This document shows, piece after piece, positions 40,650-49,379 of a stretch of 64,000 nucleotides of DNA. The translations under genes and the position numbers were made by a program. The DNA is from Enterococcus avium ATCC 14025. GTDB taxonomy: Bacteria; Bacillota; Bacilli; Lactobacillales; Enterococcaceae. Under the pieces are notes generated by a model. It was given only the letters and a program-made list of their open reading frames with translations, was not told the DNA's origin and made no database searches. The first letter of the stretch is position 1. Each line of letters opens with the position of its first letter. The stretch lies in the NCBI RefSeq assembly GCF_000406965.1, contig NZ_KE136368.1:1-64000 (forward strand), in the 5' to 3' direction.

Positions 40650-42722
40650 ATGAACTTAGAAGATAGAAATAACCAAGTATTAATGGAACTAATAAATAAT
40701 CCCCAAGTTACTAGTAAAGTTTTATATGAAAGGTTTGATCTATCAAGAAGTCAATTGAATTACGCTTTAAAAAAAATCAACGATTTTCTAGAAGATGGAA
40801 AGTTACCACAAATCAAAAGAACAAAAAAAGGCCATTTTTTAGTTCCTAATGTAGTGGTATCTGTATTTGGAGGTGGTAAAGAAAAAGAACGTGAAAAGAA
40901 AGCGCACTATGTATTTTCTGGACAAGAAAGAATCTGGGGAATCGAATTAATGATTTTGGCAAAAGAAGAGTATCTTTCGTTAAATCATTTCATCGTGGAA
41001 TTAGAGGTTAGCAGGAATACTATTTTACGAGACTTAAAAAGAATCGCAGAAGACATTGAAAATTATGGGCTGAAACTAAAGTATACACGACAGAAAGGAT
41101 ACTATTTCCATGGAGATGAATGGAATAAAAGAGAACTGCTGTCGGCAACCTTAATGAATTTGGCAGATATTTATGATGGAATCAATTGTATTATTCGATT
41201 TTCAAAAATTGATACAGATCTAATTGAGGTTTTCAAGAATCGTATCGGGTTAGTCGAAGAAAAATTAAATATTCAATTTACTGATGATCGCTTAAAGGTT
41301 TTGCCACTATTAATTATTCTAATTATTCGGAGGGCAAAAAGGGGGAAACAAATAATCTATAATTTCAAAATTGATGATTTTGAACTTGCTGATACAAAAG
41401 AATTCTTGGCAGCGGAACACATTATTTGGGATGTAGATGAAATAAGTAGAAATGAACGAGTGTACCTAACTTTGTTATTGCTTACAACTAATCTATCGCA
41501 AGCAAACATTCTTTCAGTTAGAGAAATTGATAATTTAAAAGAAGCCTTATTTGAAGTATTGAACAATTTTGAAAAAGTATCTGGACTAAGTGTTGAGCGT
41601 AAAGAAATATTGTTAGAGCGCTTATTGATTCATATGAGGCCAGCGTATTATCGCATTAAATACCATCTAAATCTGCAAACACGATTTTATCAAGAGAATA
41701 AAGACACCGATTTGTTTTCATTATTTTATTTAGTGAAGGAGTCTAGTGAACCTCTTGAGGCTTTTTTTGGAGAGGAAATACCAGATCCAGAATTATTCCT
41801 GATTTCTTTATTCATTGGCAGTCATATTGTTGAAAGTACGGAGATCATTCGAGATGAAAATAGAAGGCGGGCAATTATTGTTTGTCCGAATGGTATCTCA
41901 ATCTCGCTATTGCTAAAGAATACGTTACAGAACTTATTACCAGAAATCGACTTTGTAGAGTTAATCTCTGAAAGAAAATTCTATCGAAATAATTACGATG
42001 TTGACTTCATTTTTTCAGCTATTCCTCTGGAAACAGAGAAACCAGTTTTCGTCGTAAATAATTTCTTAACTGATCAAGAAAAGAGACAGTTAAGGGAACG
42101 GGTATTACGTTCAGTGACACTAGCTCAAAACACCGTTATAAATCCAGGAAAGATCATGTCATTGATAAAGAAATATGCGGTGATTTCTGACGAAGAAAAT
42201 TTATATCACGAACTATTAACGTTGTTTACTCCAAAAGATTTCGAGAGATTAGAGAAGAAACGTATTCATTTGATCGATACATTAAAAATGGATACGATCC
42301 AAATATTTGATGATGCCATAGAGTGGTCAGAACTCCTTGATAAATTGGCCCGGCCTTTAGAGAAGCAAAAGGTTATTAGTAAAAATTTTGTAACGGTTTT
42401 AAAACAAGAGATGCCCATATTACCTCAATATACGGTTTTACGAAATACCATAGGTCTGCCGCATACGATGAGTGAAGCAGGAGCGCTAGGAGTAGGAATC
42501 AGTATGGGAATCGTTAAGAAAGGAATACTTACTGAAAATGGATCAAAAGTACACACAGTTGTTCTGTTGGCCTCTAATGATAAAGATAAACATGTTGATT
42601 TGATCTTTGAATTGATGAGCTTAGCAGGTTCAGAACAACTAAAAAAAATAGAAGAAGCAACATCTATCAGAGAAATACGCACTTTGTTAGTAGATTTTAG
42701 TGAAAAATATTGGAGGAACTAA
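40650..42722 (+). CDS. PRD-containing transcriptional regulator (MtlR/BglG-type activator)
   Basis: A 691-residue regulator of the following polyol PTS operon. Start ATG 40650, eight bases after AAGGG; longer in-frame starts lack spacing. Order: two N-terminal HTH segments (SKVLYERFDLSRSQLNYALKKI; LNHFIVELEVSRNTILRDLKRI), PRD region about 190-390, an EIIB-like domain with cysteine in IIVCPNGISISLLLK, and a C-terminal EIIA-like domain with histidine in TIGLPHTMSEAGALG. Such proteins are activators controlled by PTS phosphorylation. The gene ends three bases before the IIA gene. Confidence 0.9.
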   Translation: MNLEDRNNQVLMELINNPQVTSKVLYERFDLSRSQLNYALKKINDFLEDGKLPQIKRTKKGHFLVPNVVVSVFGGGKEKEREKKAHYVFSGQERIWGIELMILAKEEYLSLNHFIVELEVSRNTILRDLKRIAEDIENYGLKLKYTRQKGYYFHGDEWNKRELLSATLMNLADIYDGINCIIRFSKIDTDLIEVFKNRIGLVEEKLNIQFTDDRLKVLPLLIILIIRRAKRGKQIIYNFKIDDFELADTKEFLAAEHIIWDVDEISRNERVYLTLLLLTTNLSQANILSVREIDNLKEALFEVLNNFEKVSGLSVERKEILLERLLIHMRPAYYRIKYHLNLQTRFYQENKDTDLFSLFYLVKESSEPLEAFFGEEIPDPELFLISLFIGSHIVESTEIIRDENRRRAIIVCPNGISISLLLKNTLQNLLPEIDFVELISERKFYRNNYDVDFIFSAIPLETEKPVFVVNNFLTDQEKRQLRERVLRSVTLAQNTVINPGKIMSLIKKYAVISDEENLYHELLTLFTPKDFERLEKKRIHLIDTLKMDTIQIFDDAIEWSELLDKLARPLEKQKVISKNFVTVLKQEMPILPQYTVLRNTIGLPHTMSEAGALGVGISMGIVKKGILTENGSKVHTVVLLASNDKDKHVDLIFELMSLAGSEQLKKIEEATSIREIRTLLVDFSEKYWRN

Positions 42723-42725
42723 GAG

Positions 42726-43202
42726 ATGGGCAAAAGTGACAAATTAAGTTTTTATGTTAAGACTCCTTTGATTTTTGTTCAAGAATCTTTTTCGAATTCT
42801 ATCGAAATTTTTGAACAGGTCTATGAACACGCATTAGAGCTAGGATGGGTCAGAAGTGATTTTCTAGAACGAATAAAACAACGAGAGGAGACATTTCCGA
42901 CTGGAATTCAGTTGGAAAAATTTGGTGCAGCCATTCCACATACGGATGCTGAATGTATTTTAACCGAATTTGTGGCAGTGATTACTAATAAGGAGCCTGT
43001 TCAATTTACTAGCATGGAGGACAAAAATAAAAAAGTAAATACGGATGTTATTTTCATTTTGGGATTAAATCAACCACACGCACAGTTAGAAATGCTGCAA
43101 TCATTAATGAAATTACTACAAAATGACAATATTTTAGAAGAAGTTTTAACAGCAAAAGATTCAGAGCAATTACTTTATGCAATTAAAAAAATTGAAAAAT
43201 AA
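42726..43202 (+). CDS. gatA: PTS galactitol-type IIA component
   Basis: A 158-residue phosphocarrier of the fructose-mannitol/galactitol IIA type. The phospho-histidine is in FGAAIPHTDAECI near residue 72. A strong GGAGG site precedes it. Together with the next two genes it makes a three-protein EII. Confidence 0.88.
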   Translation: MGKSDKLSFYVKTPLIFVQESFSNSIEIFEQVYEHALELGWVRSDFLERIKQREETFPTGIQLEKFGAAIPHTDAECILTEFVAVITNKEPVQFTSMEDKNKKVNTDVIFILGLNQPHAQLEMLQSLMKLLQNDNILEEVLTAKDSEQLLYAIKKIEK

Positions 43203-43217
43203 AAGGAGACGATTAAT

Positions 43218-43508
43218 ATGAGAAAAATTAAAGTATTGGTAGCTTGTGGGGCAGGAATAGCTACATCAACAGTAGTTATGAAAAGAATTGAAGATCTATT
43301 GCAGGATAATAACATTGAAGCGGATGTTGAACAAATTAAAATTGCCGAAGCGGTATCTAAACAAGAAGGGGCCGATATGCTTATCTCGACAACAATTTTA
43401 CCGACTCAATACAAAATACCAGCAATTACAGCCTTGGGATATATCAGTGGAGTAGGCGCTGATAAACTAGATGAAAAAATCTTGGAAATTGCACGATCTG
43501 TCAATTAA
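43218..43508 (+). CDS. gatB: PTS galactitol-type IIB component
   Basis: A 96-residue IIB of the galactitol family with the phospho-cysteine at residue 10 in VLVACGAGIATSTVV. Behind AAAGGAG. Confidence 0.92.
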   Translation: MRKIKVLVACGAGIATSTVVMKRIEDLLQDNNIEADVEQIKIAEAVSKQEGADMLISTTILPTQYKIPAITALGYISGVGADKLDEKILEIARSVN

Positions 43509-43569
43509 TAAAGTTAGTTAAAAATAGTGGCCGCTATTTAAAATAAATATATAAGGAGGATTTATTTGA

Positions 43570-44841
43570 ATGAAAGCTATTAACGATGTTGTACAGTATA
43601 TCCTTAATTTAGGACCTACTGTCATGCTCCCCATTATGATCCTAATCATAGCACTCATTTTTAGAGTACCATTTGGGAAAGCATTAAGATCAGGATTAAC
43701 AATAGGAATTGGGTTTGTAGGTATTAATTTGGTTATTGGTGTGTTATCAGATAATTTAGGGCCTGCAGCTCAAGCTATGGTCGAACGCTTTGGATTTCAT
43801 TTGACTGTGATTGATACTGGGTGGCCATCCGCAGCATCTGCTGCATGGGCTTCGCCGGTTTCAGCAGTTTTAATTCCGATTTGCCTGATTGTAAACGTTA
43901 TCTTACTACTGTTAAAAGTTACGAAAACTTTAGATATTGATTTATGGAACTATTGGCATTTTATCGCTGCGGGAGCAACAGGTTATATTGTAACAAATGG
44001 CAACTGGTGGTTTGCTATTTTATGTGCCGTATTGTATGAGATTGCTTGCTTGATTATTGCCGATAAAACAGCACCTTTAGTAGCGAAATTCTATGGGTTG
44101 GAAGGCGTAAGTTTACCAACTGGATCAACGGTGGCATTTGGCTTAGTAGGTATCCCAATTGGTATTGCTATAAGTAAAATTCCTGGTTTAAATAAGTTGC
44201 ACGCTGATCCAGAATCGATCCAAAAACGGTTTGGAATTTTTGGCGAACCAATGATGATGGGAATTATTATCGGGGCAGCCATTGCTGCACTAGGCGGTTA
44301 TGATATTGGAGGCATCTTAAAAATGGGCATTAACATGGGAGCAGTAATGTTCTTGATGCCACGGATGGTAAAAATCCTAATGGAAGGTCTCATCCCGATT
44401 TCAGAGTCTGTCAGAGATTTTTTACAAGAACGTTATGGTGAAAGAGAAATTTATTTAGGCTTAGATGCTGCGGTTACCACTGGACACCCAGCTAACTTGG
44501 CAACCGGCTTGCTTTTAGTTCCAATAACTTTATTTATCGCTGTAATATTGCCGGGGAACAAAGTATTACCTTTTGGTGATTTAGCAACTATCCCCTTTTA
44601 TGTTTCTTTAATTGTTGCTCATCGGAAAGGGAATATTATTCAATCGGTATTAACAGGAACTGTTGTAATAGCATTGGCATTATACATGGCAACTAATTTT
44701 GCTCCTGTTCATACGGAAATGATGCGAGGCGTGTATGAGTTTCCCAAAGGAGCAACACAAGTATCAACACTCGATATGGGCGGTAATTTCCTAAACTGGG
44801 TAATTTTGAAATTTTCTCAACTGGTTTCTGGAATCCTTTAA
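43570..44841 (+). CDS. gatC: PTS galactitol-type IIC permease
   Basis: A 423-residue permease with roughly ten membrane segments. VPFGKALRSGLTIGIGFVGINLVIG and the conserved DTGWPSAASAAWASP block are typical of the GatC/EIIC-Gat family. The sugar alcohol transported is inferred from family and neighbours, not fixed. Confidence 0.9.
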   Translation: MKAINDVVQYILNLGPTVMLPIMILIIALIFRVPFGKALRSGLTIGIGFVGINLVIGVLSDNLGPAAQAMVERFGFHLTVIDTGWPSAASAAWASPVSAVLIPICLIVNVILLLLKVTKTLDIDLWNYWHFIAAGATGYIVTNGNWWFAILCAVLYEIACLIIADKTAPLVAKFYGLEGVSLPTGSTVAFGLVGIPIGIAISKIPGLNKLHADPESIQKRFGIFGEPMMMGIIIGAAIAALGGYDIGGILKMGINMGAVMFLMPRMVKILMEGLIPISESVRDFLQERYGEREIYLGLDAAVTTGHPANLATGLLLVPITLFIAVILPGNKVLPFGDLATIPFYVSLIVAHRKGNIIQSVLTGTVVIALALYMATNFAPVHTEMMRGVYEFPKGATQVSTLDMGGNFLNWVILKFSQLVSGIL

Positions 44842-44860
44842 TTTTTTATAGTCACTACTG

Positions 44861-44896
44861 AATTAAGGGACTCTAAAATGGGTCCCTTAATTTTTT
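44861..44896 (+). terminator. intra-operon terminator or attenuator
   Basis: AATTAAGGGAC pairs with GTCCCTTAATT around a ten-base loop and is followed by T6. It sits between the transport genes and the catabolic genes. It could lower expression of the dehydrogenases relative to the permease or stabilise the upstream mRNA. Confidence 0.85.
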
Positions 44897-44915
44897 GAAA
44901 GGGAGGAGTTTTGTC

Positions 44916-45980
44916 ATGAAAGCCGCATTGTTAAAAGGATTGAATCAATTTGAAATAGAAACTATCGAAAAGCCAATTCCTAAGGAGCATGAGGTTTTGG
45001 TAAAAATTAAAGCTGCAGGAATATGTGGATCTGATATCCATAAAATGCAGAACGAATGGAAATATGAGCTTCCCATGGTTATGGGGCATGAATTTTCTGG
45101 AGTCATTGAATCCATAGGAAGTAAAGTAAAAAGGATATTGATTGGCGATCGAGTGGTTGTAGCGCCTCTGATCCCCTGTCATGAATGCGTCTATTGTGAA
45201 TCGGGAAAATATCAGCTGTGTGAAGACTATACAATGATAGGTTCTCACCGGTATGGCGGTTTTGAAGAGTATGTGACTGTTCCAGAAGAGAACGTGATCA
45301 ACATTGGGGAAAGCATTTCTTTTGAAGAGGCCGCAATGATTGAACCATTAGCGGTAGCAGCTCATGGTGTAATGGGTTTAGATCCTAAAATCGGAGATAC
45401 GGTAGCGGTATTTGGTTTAGGTACGATCGGAATATTAACAGTTCAGTGGTTGCGATTAACTGGTGTAAAAAAGATTATTGGCATTGATATCGACTCAAAT
45501 AAGATAAACGAAGCAAAAAAGTACGGCGTAACAGATACGATAAATTCTTTAGAAGAATCATTAGAAGAAAGAATATTTAAGCTAACTGACGACCTTGGGG
45601 TAGATATTGCTATCGAATGTGCTGGTTCCAAAATTACAGAAGAGCAGTGCCTGTTAATTACAAAAAAAGGCGGAAAAATTGGCTACCAAGGAATCGCTTA
45701 TTCAGATGTTCTATTACACCAACGAGCTTTTGAAAATATTTTTAGAAGAGAATATACAATAAACGGTTTCTGGAATTCTTATTCAGCACCTTTTCCGGGA
45801 AAAGAATGGATACATTCTGCGAAGTTTATCGAACAGGGGAAAATAAAGCTAAAAGAATTGATTTCTCATCGTTACGAATTGGCAGAGATTCAAAAAGCAT
45901 TTGATCTGACAGTGAATCGTGAAGAATCCTATAACAAAGTAATGATTTTTCCGGAAGATAGAAAAGAGGAAAAGAAATGA
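44916..45980 (+). CDS. galactitol-1-phosphate 5-dehydrogenase-like zinc alcohol dehydrogenase
   Basis: A 354-residue zinc MDR. The catalytic zinc site is GICGSDIH...MGHEFSG. The structural zinc cysteines are in CHECVYCESGKYQLC, and VFGLGTIGILTVQWL binds NAD. The segment NGFWNSYSAPFPGKEW near residue 282 resembles the matching part of GatD, supporting a hexitol-phosphate substrate. ATG at 44916 follows GGGAGG; a start seven codons upstream has no site. It overlaps the next gene by four bases. Confidence 0.82.
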   Translation: MKAALLKGLNQFEIETIEKPIPKEHEVLVKIKAAGICGSDIHKMQNEWKYELPMVMGHEFSGVIESIGSKVKRILIGDRVVVAPLIPCHECVYCESGKYQLCEDYTMIGSHRYGGFEEYVTVPEENVINIGESISFEEAAMIEPLAVAAHGVMGLDPKIGDTVAVFGLGTIGILTVQWLRLTGVKKIIGIDIDSNKINEAKKYGVTDTINSLEESLEERIFKLTDDLGVDIAIECAGSKITEEQCLLITKKGGKIGYQGIAYSDVLLHQRAFENIFRREYTINGFWNSYSAPFPGKEWIHSAKFIEQGKIKLKELISHRYELAEIQKAFDLTVNREESYNKVMIFPEDRKEEKK

Positions 45981-47032
45981 TGAAGGGTGTTTCAAAACAA
46001 GCCTCAGGCTACGATCAAATGGCATTTATCGATTTATCTGTTCCAGAAGCAACAGATGACAAGGTCTTGATTAAAGTCGCTTATACAGGTATTTGCGGAT
46101 CAGATATCCATACTTTTAAAGGTGAATACAAAAATCCCACTACTCCCGTCGTCCTAGGACATGAATTTTCTGGGCAGGTAGTTGAAGTCGGATCCAATGT
46201 AACAAAGGTCAAAGTTGGTGATCGGGTAACAAGTGAGACGACCTTTTATGTCTGCGGCGAATGCGATTATTGCAAGGAAAAGCAGTATAATTTGTGTCCC
46301 CATCGAAAAGGAATCGGCACGCAGCAAAATGGCTCCATGGCAAACTATGTGTTGGCTCGAGAAGAAAGCATTCATTTACTGCCGGATCATTTAAGCTATG
46401 AAGGTGCGGCGATGAGCGAACCATTAGCGTGCTGTGTCCACGCGATGTATCAAAAGAGTCACTTGGAATTAAAAGACACGATCATTATCATGGGCCCTGG
46501 ACCAATCGGACTGTATCTTTTGCAGATTGCCAAGGAAATTGGAGCCTTCGTCATTATGACGGGGATCACAAAAGATGCTCATCGCTTAGCATTAGCAAAA
46601 AAACTAGGTGCGGATGTGATCGTTGATACGATGAAGGAAGATCTAGCGAAAGTCGTTAATGAGATCACGGATGGCTACGGTGTCGATAAAGTGTATGATG
46701 CCTCAGGTGCTGTACCAGCAGTCAATGCTAGTCTGCCGTTGATTCGCAAGCAGGGGCAATTTATTCAAGTAGGCTTGTTCGCTAATAAAATGGTGGATTT
46801 AGACACTGAATCGATCATTCAACGAGAGATCGAATACATCGGCAGTCGTTCACAGAACCCTTATGACTGGCCGATTGCGATCCACTTATTAGCGAAAGGT
46901 GCGATCAATATCGATGAGATGATTACGAAAAAATACCCGTTGACTGAATGGCGGAAAGCCTTTGATAAAGTGATGGAAGGCAACGAAATCAAGGTAATGA
47001 TCGAATCCAATCCAGAAGAGTTCACTGATTAA
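45977..47032 (+). CDS. second zinc-dependent polyol/threonine-type dehydrogenase
   Basis: A 351-residue zinc MDR related to sorbitol and threonine dehydrogenases. GICGSDIHTFKG, GHEFSG, the four-cysteine block CGECDYCKEKQYNLC, and GPGPIGLYLLQIAK are present. Its codon usage and fewer AT-rich codons look slightly different from the flanking genes. Two zinc dehydrogenases in one operon suggest two substrates or two successive oxidations. Confidence 0.82.
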   Translation: MMKGVSKQASGYDQMAFIDLSVPEATDDKVLIKVAYTGICGSDIHTFKGEYKNPTTPVVLGHEFSGQVVEVGSNVTKVKVGDRVTSETTFYVCGECDYCKEKQYNLCPHRKGIGTQQNGSMANYVLAREESIHLLPDHLSYEGAAMSEPLACCVHAMYQKSHLELKDTIIIMGPGPIGLYLLQIAKEIGAFVIMTGITKDAHRLALAKKLGADVIVDTMKEDLAKVVNEITDGYGVDKVYDASGAVPAVNASLPLIRKQGQFIQVGLFANKMVDLDTESIIQREIEYIGSRSQNPYDWPIAIHLLAKGAINIDEMITKKYPLTEWRKAFDKVMEGNEIKVMIESNPEEFTD

Positions 47033-47058
47033 GGGAAAGCTAAGTAAGGAGGAGAGAC

Positions 47059-47859
47059 ATGGAAAGTTGGTTGGGTTTAGATAATAAGGTAATTATTGTA
47101 ACAGGTGGTTCTGCCGGAATCGGGCGTAGCATCGTTAAATATTTGATAGAAAACAATGCACAAGTGGTGAATTTCGATTTAAAGAGTGCCAATCAACTTA
47201 AACAAAAAAATTATTATTTTTATAAAGTTGATGTATCAAAAAAAACTGAGATAGAGCAGCAAGTAGCTCATGTCTTTCGGAAATTTGGGCGAATTGATGG
47301 TCTGGTAAATAATGCAGGGATAGCGTTACCGGGCATGTTAATAAATCCTGATAACACTGGGAAGTATGAATTAACCGAGGAGCTATTTGACCGGACTGTC
47401 TCAGTTAATCAGAAAAGTGTATTTCTGATGAGTCAAGCAGTGGCGCGTAAGATGGTTCTGCAGCATTCTGGAGTGATTATAAACATGTCGACTGAAAGTG
47501 CTATAGAAGGATCAATCGGACAAGGTTTTTACGTAGGTACAAAGGGAGCTATTAATAGCATGACTTGTACTTGGGCAAAGGAGTTAGGTAAATATAATAT
47601 CCGAGTATTAGGAGTAGCGCCAGGAATTATGGAGGAAACGGATCTGCGTTCTGAAAAGTATGAAGAAACCTTAGCTTTTGTTCGAGGAATATCACCAAAA
47701 GAATTGAGAGAAGGCTATGTAAAAGCTTCTAGTATACCCCTCGGTAGAGCAGGAAAACTAATGGAGGTTGCAGAAGTAGTTGCCTTCTATTTATCAGAGC
47801 ATGCCAGCTATTTAACCGGTATTATCACAAATATCGCTGGTGGAAAATCTAGAGGATAG
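47059..47859 (+). CDS. SDR-family sugar-alcohol-phosphate dehydrogenase
   Basis: A 266-residue short-chain dehydrogenase. TGGSAGIGRS binds NAD, NNAG is present, and the catalytic YVGTK follows the active serine in INMSTES. The start SWLGLDNKVIIVTGG and the length resemble sorbitol-6-phosphate 2-dehydrogenases of lactobacilli, but the substrate is not certain. Confidence 0.82.
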   Translation: MESWLGLDNKVIIVTGGSAGIGRSIVKYLIENNAQVVNFDLKSANQLKQKNYYFYKVDVSKKTEIEQQVAHVFRKFGRIDGLVNNAGIALPGMLINPDNTGKYELTEELFDRTVSVNQKSVFLMSQAVARKMVLQHSGVIINMSTESAIEGSIGQGFYVGTKGAINSMTCTWAKELGKYNIRVLGVAPGIMEETDLRSEKYEETLAFVRGISPKELREGYVKASSIPLGRAGKLMEVAEVVAFYLSEHASYLTGIITNIAGGKSRG

Positions 47860-47870
47860 GGTGGATAAAA

Positions 47871-48545
47871 ATGGAGTATATGTTGGATACTGTTTGTTTA
47901 AATAGTATTGAAAAATATATGAATGTAGTACCAATTAAAGGAATAACCTCTACACCGAGTATCATTAAACGAGAAGGGAAAATTGATTTTATTCCTCATA
48001 TGAAAAGGACACTTGAAATAATTGGGGATGATCGCACATTGCACATGCAAGTCGTTGCAAAAGAACTTGAGGGAATGATCGATGATGCGAAAAGAATTTG
48101 GAACCAAATCGGTGAAGAGGTCTATGTAAAAATTCCGGCTTCAAAAGCTGGTCTGAATGCGCTAAGTATTTTAAAAAAAGAACATGCCAATTGTCGAATT
48201 ACAACGTCAGCTGTTTACACAAAACTACAGGCTTTTCTAGCATTAGAATCTGGAGCAGATTATGTAGCTGTCTACACTAATCGATCTGAGAACATCGGAA
48301 TTGATCCTTTTGACATTATCAGCTCAGCCACAGAGTACACAAAAAGAAATGCATTGAACGGAAAAATTATGGCATCTAGTATTAAGAATGCCATGCAAAT
48401 TACAGAAGCGATAGAATCTGGAGCTGATGCAGTAACTTTTTCGCCTGCAATACTAGAGGATTTTTTTGATTTAGCGGCGACAAAACAAGCGATAGAACAT
48501 TTTACAAGTGATTGGGAAAATTTATATCAGACGAAAAATATTTAA
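47871..48545 (+). CDS. fructose-6-phosphate aldolase / transaldolase-like protein
   Basis: A 224-residue class I aldolase of the FSA/TalC group. The Schiff-base lysine is in EEVYVKIPASKAG near residue 87; TSTPSIIKREG and ITTSAVYTKLQAFLALESGADYVAVY are family blocks. It is the last gene of the operon. It could split a ketose phosphate directly, so no kinase would be needed after the dehydrogenases. The real substrate is unknown. Confidence 0.85.
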   Translation: MEYMLDTVCLNSIEKYMNVVPIKGITSTPSIIKREGKIDFIPHMKRTLEIIGDDRTLHMQVVAKELEGMIDDAKRIWNQIGEEVYVKIPASKAGLNALSILKKEHANCRITTSAVYTKLQAFLALESGADYVAVYTNRSENIGIDPFDIISSATEYTKRNALNGKIMASSIKNAMQITEAIESGADAVTFSPAILEDFFDLAATKQAIEHFTSDWENLYQTKNI

Positions 48546-49021
48546 CTGATCTACAGGTTCTTTCATTTTTAGAAATGGGATTCGTGAGTATTGCTAATAA
48601 ATTGAGATGAGATAGTTATTAGTTATGAATAACATTGATGCGAGAAATTGATTCTATTCAAATGTTGTGTGGGATTTCTTCCATAGAGTAGAGTGATTTT
48701 TCAAAGAATTATCAAAATTCCGCAGCGAGCTGATTTTGATTTTGTAAGTTCGCTCAAAATAACAGTACAATAATTTTGTCTTTGAAGCGGTCTTTAAGAT
48801 ATGTTATTCGATTAATATGAAGAAAAAATGTAATAATCAAAAACGAGTAATTTCTGCGTCAATTTCTGTTTAGTGAATGGCTGCCTAGTAATAAAAAGCG
48901 GCTATAGTCAGGCAGCTAAGGAGAATTGAATAGAACTCTTTGTAGTTTTATTTTTGTAATTGTGACAATAATTTTTATGTCATAAAAAGGGGTCTCAGGT
49001 AGAATATCAGAAAAAATAGTA
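48546..49021. other. intergenic region between polyol and T-box operons
   Basis: About 475 AT-rich bases without a supported gene. A GCTGCCT/AGGCAGC stem with a long loop lies at 48881-48919 but lacks a T run. No classical terminator for the aldolase gene is evident. I see no decayed gene. Confidence 0.5.
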
Positions 49022-49050
49022 TTGACAATTAAAATTGACTCAAGTAATAT
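49022..49050 (+). promoter_or_regulatory. promoter of the T-box operon
   Basis: TTGACA at 49022-49027 and TAATAT at 49045-49050 with a 17-base spacer. The start near 49057 lies just before the base of T-box stem I, as expected. Confidence 0.75.
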
Positions 49051-49056
49051 TACTAT

Positions 49057-49356
49057 TAAATTAAAATATAATTAAGCTATGAAAAGAAAAGTAATAATTT
49101 TAGATTTTCAGAGAGTCTCTGGTTGGTGAAAAGAGATAGTCGAACGTTATGAAAATGGTCTTTGAGCATTAGTTATCGAGAGAGAGATCTTTAGATGCTA
49201 CGGGTTCACCCGATATAGTGATAGGTTATCGAAATATTTCCGTAACCGAAAAGTGGCTTGTTTTAAAAACAAGTAATGAAGGTGGTACCGCGATAAGGTA
49301 TTTTTATCGTCCTTGATTTGTATTCTAAATACAGATCGAGGACGATTTTTTTGTTT
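49057..49356 (+). promoter_or_regulatory. T-box riboswitch
   Basis: A tRNA-sensing leader. Stem I shows a kink-turn-like base (GCT-ATGA-AAAGA with TCTTT-G-AGC), the AGTA strand of the specifier loop (49090-49093), AGAGAG (49110-49115) and the GGTTGGTG distal loop near 49121. The T-box GGTGGTACCGCG is at 49281-49292. The terminator pairs CGTCCTTGAT with ATCGAGGACG and ends in T7. The 3' strand of the specifier loop is GAAAATGG (49151-49158), giving AUG (Met) at 49155-49157 or AAU (Asn) one base earlier. High uncharged tRNA would turn the operon on. Confidence 0.93.
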
Positions 49357-49379
49357 TCTATTAAAAAGGAGGAAGAGAA

